Assembly: GCA_937928555.1 (NCBI GenBank)
Contig: CALFWR010000069.1
Coordinates: forward strand, 1-39,395
Origin: an uncultured Pirellulaceae bacterium
GTDB taxonomy: Bacteria; Planctomycetota; Planctomycetia; Pirellulales; Pirellulaceae
Length of the DNA: 39,395 bases
Direction of reading: 5' to 3'
How positions within the stretch are numbered: position 1 is the first letter of the stretch; the number at the start of each line of letters is the position of its first letter. The position numbers and the translations under genes are program-made. Shown piece after piece: positions 35,467 to 39,395 of the stretch. The notes beneath the pieces are model-generated. The model saw only the letters and a program-made list of their open reading frames with translations. It did not search any database and was not told the DNA's origin.

Positions 35467-36753
35467 TCACTTCTCGCGACGCGATTTGGAACAATACCAC
35501 AGAACAACCGCCAGCGCCGCCAGCAAACAGACGCCATTGATCATCGTGATCGACTGCCACGTGAATCCGTAAGGGTCCAACTCCAGCTTGTCGCGAACGG
35601 ACTTCGTCGAAAGATAATTCAGCAGCGGGACGGCCAACAACAAACCCGCAAGTAACGAAACTCCAAACGGCAACGCCGCGAAGGCCTTCCGCCCATTGAG
35701 CAACAATCCGCAGCAAGCAACGCAAACCAACAGGCAATCGTAAGAATGATGGTAGACCGTCACCAGCATCGCCAACGCGATCAGCAGGTTGCTTAATGGC
35801 CTAGCGTTCGCATCATCGGGAGACCTCCACAACACCCAACAGGGCAGGGCGATCAGCACAAACATGCTCGCCAGGTAAACCGAATCTCCGGGCGCCCAGT
35901 TGATAACTTTGGCGAACATTCCCACCGCGTCCACACGCGTCCAGGCGTTGATCGGCAACTCGGTTTCATCTGCATGAAAAGCTTCCTGCCCGTTGCGGAC
36001 GCCTTCGATCACCGACCCCAAATCAGAGTGCCATGCCAACCAGCCCACACAGCCAATCGCAAACGCCGCCGACAACACCAGCCCTCCAAAGACAGCCTTG
36101 TAGTCACGCCTTGCCAGCAGCAACAACGTCAGCGGAATGCCGTACGTTGGCTTGCCCGAGGCCAGCAGAAATCCAACCGCCGCCAGCAGCGGACGGTCTT
36201 TGGCAAAGTAAACCGCGACGAGCGTTCCCAGCACCAACTGGATCGTAAAGTAACCCGTAAACAGGCTGATGTGTCCGGGACGACTGATCACCAAAAACCC
36301 GAATATCCAGATCCATAACGCCCAATCGAACTTGATCGCGTTAAGCCTCAGGCACAGCCAAGCGACCATCCCCAGCAACCCAAAATGCAACACAAAGTGC
36401 AAGACTCCGGCCACCTCGGGGCCAAGCCACGTGAACGGGACGTAGGCCAAAAAGATAAACGGCGAAAAGACCGCAGCGGCGCGGGACACGATCGAACCGG
36501 GACTCTCGACAACCTCCGGCGAGTACGGATTCTCTCCCGCGCGGAACGCCTTCCCGTAGCCATACATGCTCTTGAAGTCACTCAGTCCCCGCCGTGACCA
36601 GTCGAATTCGTTACTCAACGGCGTCAGGTTACGGTACGTGCGGTAACCGGCAAACGCAGTCGCCAGAACCAGAAACAGCAGACCACCGACCAGCCAAACC
36701 TTGTGCGGCAGCAGCGGAAGCGAAACGTCATGTTGTTCGGTGTTGGATGGCAT
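35467..36753 (-). CDS. Polytopic membrane glycosyltransferase, GT87 (DUF2029)-like
   Basis: About 428 residues from ATG 36753; a GTG at 36813 would add 20 residues. The protein is almost entirely hydrophobic, with around ten membrane segments. After the first helix, FDWSRRGLSDFKSMYGYGKAF and GENPYSPEVV form the loop with the Asp typical of GT87/GT-C polyprenyl-phosphate-mannose-dependent transferases. Further on are FTGYFTIQLVLGTLVA and the LASGKPTYGIPLTLLLLARRDYK segment found in this family. It would transfer mannose or another sugar from a lipid carrier on the outer side of the inner membrane. A DPM1-like enzyme that could supply such a donor is encoded at 25060, though far away. The 146 bases from 36754 to 36899 show nothing else. 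Confidence 0.85.
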   Translation of the reverse strand: MPSNTEQHDVSLPLLPHKVWLVGGLLFLVLATAFAGYRTYRNLTPLSNEFDWSRRGLSDFKSMYGYGKAFRAGENPYSPEVVESPGSIVSRAAAVFSPFIFLAYVPFTWLGPEVAGVLHFVLHFGLLGMVAWLCLRLNAIKFDWALWIWIFGFLVISRPGHISLFTGYFTIQLVLGTLVAVYFAKDRPLLAAVGFLLASGKPTYGIPLTLLLLARRDYKAVFGGLVLSAAFAIGCVGWLAWHSDLGSVIEGVRNGQEAFHADETELPINAWTRVDAVGMFAKVINWAPGDSVYLASMFVLIALPCWVLWRSPDDANARPLSNLLIALAMLVTVYHHSYDCLLVCVACCGLLLNGRKAFAALPFGVSLLAGLLLAVPLLNYLSTKSVRDKLELDPYGFTWQSITMINGVCLLAALAVVLWYCSKSRREK

Positions 36754-36899
36754 CAATAAAACGGCCAAAGCCCGGCAGAAGAAACGGTTGGACTTCCATT
36801 CTAATAGCCCCACGCATCCCCGCGCCGCAATGTGAGAAAAGTGCCTCCAATCGTCGACTTTTGCTCTCGTTTACCGACCTCTCGATTCCCGACTCCAAC

Positions 36900-37150
36900 C
36901 CCAGATTATTCACCAGGCGTGGGCGCTAGAATCGGTTCTGGCAGTGATCCGCGACTCTGATCCGGAATTATTCACCACGACGGGCGTTGATTGGGTTGAA
37001 CCACACAAAAGCTAACGTGACACCGGGTTCGCCTCGGAAATTTCGGTTCACCTCGCCGATGAAGTGCAGGAAAGCGATTTTAGCCGGATCGATACGACGC
37101 TCCTGTTGGCCAGACGTAGAATCAACGCCCGTCGTCGTGAATAATCCGGG
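36900..37150 (-). repeat. Composite miniature element, copy 8 (subfamily A ends, subfamily B insert)
   Basis: 251 bp. The outer parts are subfamily A: R end to gcgactctga (36900-36960) and ctcctgttggcc to the L end (about 37100-37150). Between them (about 36961-37099) lies a subfamily B fragment in the opposite orientation, starting with its own L end (tccggaattattcaccacgac) and truncated before its R end. Flanks CCAAC (36895-36899) and CTAAC (37151-37155) match at 4 of 5. CTA (37151-37153) is the stop codon of the QueC-like gene. Confidence 0.88.
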
Positions 37151-37966
37151 CTAACCTTCGACTTCTTCTTCGGCTTCTTCTTCGGCTTTGAACTGAGCCT
37201 CCAATGCGAGGGCTTGCTCGACGACGACTTCCCAGGACTCGACGTATTCGATTGGATCGGGTCGTCCGAACTTGTGAAACGCCAGAATCCGCTCTACGTC
37301 CGAACCCGTCAGCCCGTGTGACTTTCCCGACGGGTCAGGCTGGTAGCTTGTACAGGTGTTGCGAAAAATCGTATCGAAATCCAGACCAAGGTCCGCGATC
37401 ATGCCGCTGGCTTCTTGGAGGATCGAGTACTTGTCATCCTTGAGATAGGGAACGTGCAAGTGCACCAAATCGCTGTCCCAGTTGCCAATCGAAAACGCTT
37501 TGAAGATCGTTTCGTAGAACTCGGGCCGGCAATCGGGATACACCGCGTGATCCCCCGAGTGTACGCCCAAACAAAAGTCCACGTGGTCATCGTTCTGGAC
37601 CGCGATCGACAACGCGTACCCGTACGCAATCGAAGCAAAAATCGCGTTGCGGTTGGGCACCACGGTTTGCTTCATGTTCTCCTGCTCGTAGTGGCCCTTG
37701 GGGACCTGCCAGTTGCTATCGGTCAGCGCCGAATGGAAAAGATCACCGATCTTGGGAATCTCGATCTTCTCACACTGAAACTCGATGTCGTTCTCACGCA
37801 AATAAGCCAGGTTGGCTTCCAGGCGTTCCAGTTCCAGGCGATGCTTCTGACCGTAGTCGAAACACAATCCGTAAACTTTTCGTCGTTCGGCAAGCAGTCG
37901 CATCAGTAGCGAAGTCGAATCCATGCCGCCGCTAAGGCAGATAACGGCGTGTCGTGGTTTGGCCAT
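37151..37966 (-). CDS. QueC-like protein (7-cyano-7-deazaguanine synthase family) with altered zinc site
   Basis: 271 residues. The PP-loop ATP site SGGMDS (12-17) and the family motifs TVVPNRNAIFASIA and LGVHSGDHAVYPDCRPEF are well conserved, so it belongs to the QueC family. QueC makes preQ0 from carboxy-deazaguanine, ATP and ammonia. The C-terminal zinc motif C-x8-C-x2-C-x2-C is absent: the equivalent positions are Ser207, Ser216, Leu219 and Ser222, with one Cys at 205. The end is a highly acidic tail (EEEAEEEVEG). It may be a paralogue with another nucleobase or protein target, or a QueC that folds without zinc. No queD, queE or queF is adjacent. It is divergent from a WYL regulator 114 bases away. 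The stop codon abuts a mobile repeat. Confidence 0.85.
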   Translation of the reverse strand: MAKPRHAVICLSGGMDSTSLLMRLLAERRKVYGLCFDYGQKHRLELERLEANLAYLRENDIEFQCEKIEIPKIGDLFHSALTDSNWQVPKGHYEQENMKQTVVPNRNAIFASIAYGYALSIAVQNDDHVDFCLGVHSGDHAVYPDCRPEFYETIFKAFSIGNWDSDLVHLHVPYLKDDKYSILQEASGMIADLGLDFDTIFRNTCTSYQPDPSGKSHGLTGSDVERILAFHKFGRPDPIEYVESWEVVVEQALALEAQFKAEEEAEEEVEG

Positions 37967-38080
37967 GTCAATGCAGAAGGGTCTGAGTGAGAGTTACCCG
38001 CGTCGTTTTCAAATCGACACAGAACCGTTAGGCTATCGTGACGCGATTTACTTTCCTATAGGTGTTCCACCCAAGACCTC

Positions 38081-39097
38081 GTGGCCAGAAACGAACAGCT
38101 AATTCGACAACACAAAGTCCTCCAGGTACTCGAGCGTGTCCGCTACGGCAAGACACTGCAGGAACTGCACGACGACGTGACCGAAGAACTGGGGCTCCAG
38201 TCCCTCCATACTCGCACGCTCAGACGAGACCTGGAAGCCCTCCAGGCGGCAGGCTTTGACGTCGACGTCCACGAATCTCCACGGGGAAAGATCTGGAAAC
38301 TGGGCCCGATGGCCAAAACCGCCACCCATATCAGCTTTTCGGCCACCGAACTGATCGCGTTGGCGCTTGGCCGTGAACTGATGCACCCCTTGGCCGGCAC
38401 CCAGTTTGGCAGCGGTATCGATTCGTTCTGGAAAAAAGTCCGCGAAGAAGTCCCCTCAACGGTGCTCAGCCACTACGAAAAGTACCGCAAGACCTTTCGC
38501 GTTCAGGGCCTGCCGATCAAGTCCTACGAGAGCAAACAGGGGATCATCAAAACAATCAACCGCGGCATCCTTGAACATCGCATCATCGAAGTAATCTACA
38601 AAAGCGAAGGCAAAGAAGCCAAAACGCGAAAGATCGAACCGTTGGAAGTGATCCTGTTCCGCTCCAGCCTGTACACCATCGCCGCCGCCCACGAAGACAC
38701 CGACGAGAAATCCCGGATCCGCGTCTGGAAGCTGGACCGATTCGAGAAAGCGACCTTGCTGGACGATTACTTCAAGCCACCGGAAGACCTGGACGTGGAC
38801 GAGTTCTTTGGCTCCAGTCAAACCATTTTTCGTTCCGACGAGGCCGAAGTCGAATACAAGGTTCGGCTTTCCGAGAAAGCCGCCGTCTGGGCGGCCGAAG
38901 AACCCTGGCATCCGGAACAGAAACTGGAGCAGCAATCCGACATGCATTTCCTGCTGACCATTCCCGCCGGCCACGAGCGCGACATCTACCCCAAAGTCCT
39001 CTCCTTGGGCGACGACGCCGAATTGATCTCTCCCGAAGAAGCCCGCAAGGACATCGTCGAGATGATCAACGACATGGCGAAGGCCTACAAGGACTGA
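38081..39097 (+). CDS. WYL-domain transcriptional regulator
   Basis: 338 residues from GTG 38081. The N-terminal winged helix (about 8-75) contains KTLQELHDDVTEELGLQSLHTRTLRRDLEALQAAGFDV. A WYL domain (about 150-235) has INRGILEHRIIEVIYKSEGK, RKIEPLEVILFRSSLYTIAA and RVWKLDRFEKATLLDDYF; the tryptophan-tyrosine-leucine core is modified (SLYTIAA). A C-terminal WCX-like domain (about 255-335) includes VEYKVRLSEKAAVWAAEE. Such regulators bind DNA as dimers and sense nucleotide or nucleic-acid ligands; they control DNA-repair, metabolic or defence genes. The divergent QueC-like gene is the most obvious target. Confidence 0.9.
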   Translation: MARNEQLIRQHKVLQVLERVRYGKTLQELHDDVTEELGLQSLHTRTLRRDLEALQAAGFDVDVHESPRGKIWKLGPMAKTATHISFSATELIALALGRELMHPLAGTQFGSGIDSFWKKVREEVPSTVLSHYEKYRKTFRVQGLPIKSYESKQGIIKTINRGILEHRIIEVIYKSEGKEAKTRKIEPLEVILFRSSLYTIAAAHEDTDEKSRIRVWKLDRFEKATLLDDYFKPPEDLDVDEFFGSSQTIFRSDEAEVEYKVRLSEKAAVWAAEEPWHPEQKLEQQSDMHFLLTIPAGHERDIYPKVLSLGDDAELISPEEARKDIVEMINDMAKAYKD

Positions 39098-39107
39098 CAA
39101 AGTAGTA

Positions 39108-39124
39108 GGCACACTCCGTGTGCC
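39108..39124. other. Perfect small palindrome after the WYL gene
   Basis: GGCACAC TCC GTGTGCC forms a 7-bp hairpin with a 3-base loop, 11 bases after the stop codon. It has no T run. It may act as a transcript-end structure; from memory, palindromes of this sequence recur in planctomycete intergenic regions. Confidence 0.55.
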
Positions 39125-39149
39125 GTCGCGCAACCAACCTGGGACTATT

Positions 39150-39272
39150 TTGCGATACACGATCCTGACACTTCTCGGCCTGACCTGCTGTGCGGCGGTT
39201 GTTTTGGCATGGATCACCTATCAACCCGGATTATTCACGAGGCGTGGGCGCCAAAATCATTTCCGACAGTGA
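39150..39272 (+). pseudogene. Possible small membrane protein gene interrupted by a mobile repeat
   Basis: From TTG 39150 a frame encodes a convincing membrane helix (LRYTILTLLGLTCCAAVVLA, then WITYQ) and then runs straight into the R end of the repeat at 39225. The repeat adds PGLFTRRGRQ-type residues and a stop at 39270-39272. The part before the repeat looks like a real N-terminus or short gene; the remainder, if any, lies beyond the window. There is no good ribosome site, so this is tentative. Confidence 0.3.
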
Positions 39273-39395
39273 TCCGCGACTCTGATGCGATGAAACGATC
39301 GCTGTGGTTTTCATCTGCCGGATGATTCACATTTCTTGTTGAAATTCAGCTTTTCCCTTGCTCCGGTTGGCCAGACGTAGAATCAACGCCCGTCG
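39225..39395 (-). repeat. Miniature inverted-repeat element, subfamily A, copy 9 (cut by window end)
   Basis: R end first (cccggattattcacgaggcgtgggcg), with the full subfamily A interior up to the L end, where the window stops at acgcccgtcg. The left flanking 5-mer is ATCAA (39220-39224); the right flank is outside the window. Confidence 0.92.

Overview
This window is very probably from a planctomycete, most likely a Pirellulales-type bacterium. The supporting signs are a DUF1559 pseudopilin-like protein, an RTX protein starting with a degenerate LEPR-type sorting motif, a BlaI/M56 regulator pair whose M56 protein carries carboxypeptidase-regulatory-like repeats, a receptor-like Ser/Thr kinase, an FG-GAP/ASPIC lipoprotein, moderate GC, and short single-gene transcription units with weak Shine-Dalgarno signals. 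I saw no rRNA, tRNA, CRISPR array, transposase or phage genes.

Layout. 1-6.7 kb: metallophosphoesterase, a secreted hydrolase-fold protein that has lost its catalytic residues, a small anchored protein, and a Ser/Thr kinase with an extracytoplasmic sensor domain. 7.0-9.1 kb: a small lipoprotein gene and a DUF1559 gene under one promoter, ending in a strong terminator. 9.1-12.1 kb: a small membrane protein and, divergently, a large FG-GAP/ASPIC-UnbV lipoprotein gene split by one in-frame TGA. That TGA is followed by a bacterial-type SECIS-like hairpin with a GGTC loop and sits in a U-S-C context. I interpret this as an apparently undescribed selenoprotein; it is the most exciting item here. 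12.1-14.9 kb: a YdbS/YdbT-like PH-domain pair and a small membrane protein. 15.3-18.9 kb: a deoxyribose-phosphate aldolase operon with one full aldehyde dehydrogenase and one that lacks the catalytic domain. 19-24.5 kb: an NAD-dependent epimerase, an RTX/propeller protein, a Nudix-like protein and a primase-polymerase/HAD-phosphatase fusion. 25-27.6 kb: a polyprenol-phosphate-type glycosyltransferase and an FAD oxidoreductase. 27.7-30.9 kb: a BlaI-M56 operon with a clear promoter flanked by two identical dyads. 31-36.8 kb: an amidohydrolase, a membrane EEP-family protein, a secretin-N-like protein and a GT87-like glycosyltransferase. 37.1-39.1 kb: a QueC homologue whose four zinc-ligand positions are all substituted, divergent from a WYL regulator.

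The window is dominated by a miniature transposable-element family of about 188 bp: nine copies and one relic. Both window ends fall inside copies. The copies share the terminal inverted repeat CCCGGATTATTCACGA; three have perfect 5-bp target duplications and one has a 4/5 match. Two subfamilies share only their ends, and one copy is a chimera of the two. Several copies sit exactly at stop codons, and one has rewritten the last residues of an aldehyde dehydrogenase. A second dispersed repeat is present in two copies.

Gene functions come from motifs recognised by eye. Start sites were moved inward where a longer reading frame would overlap a repeat or a neighbouring gene, or would lack a plausible ribosome binding site.
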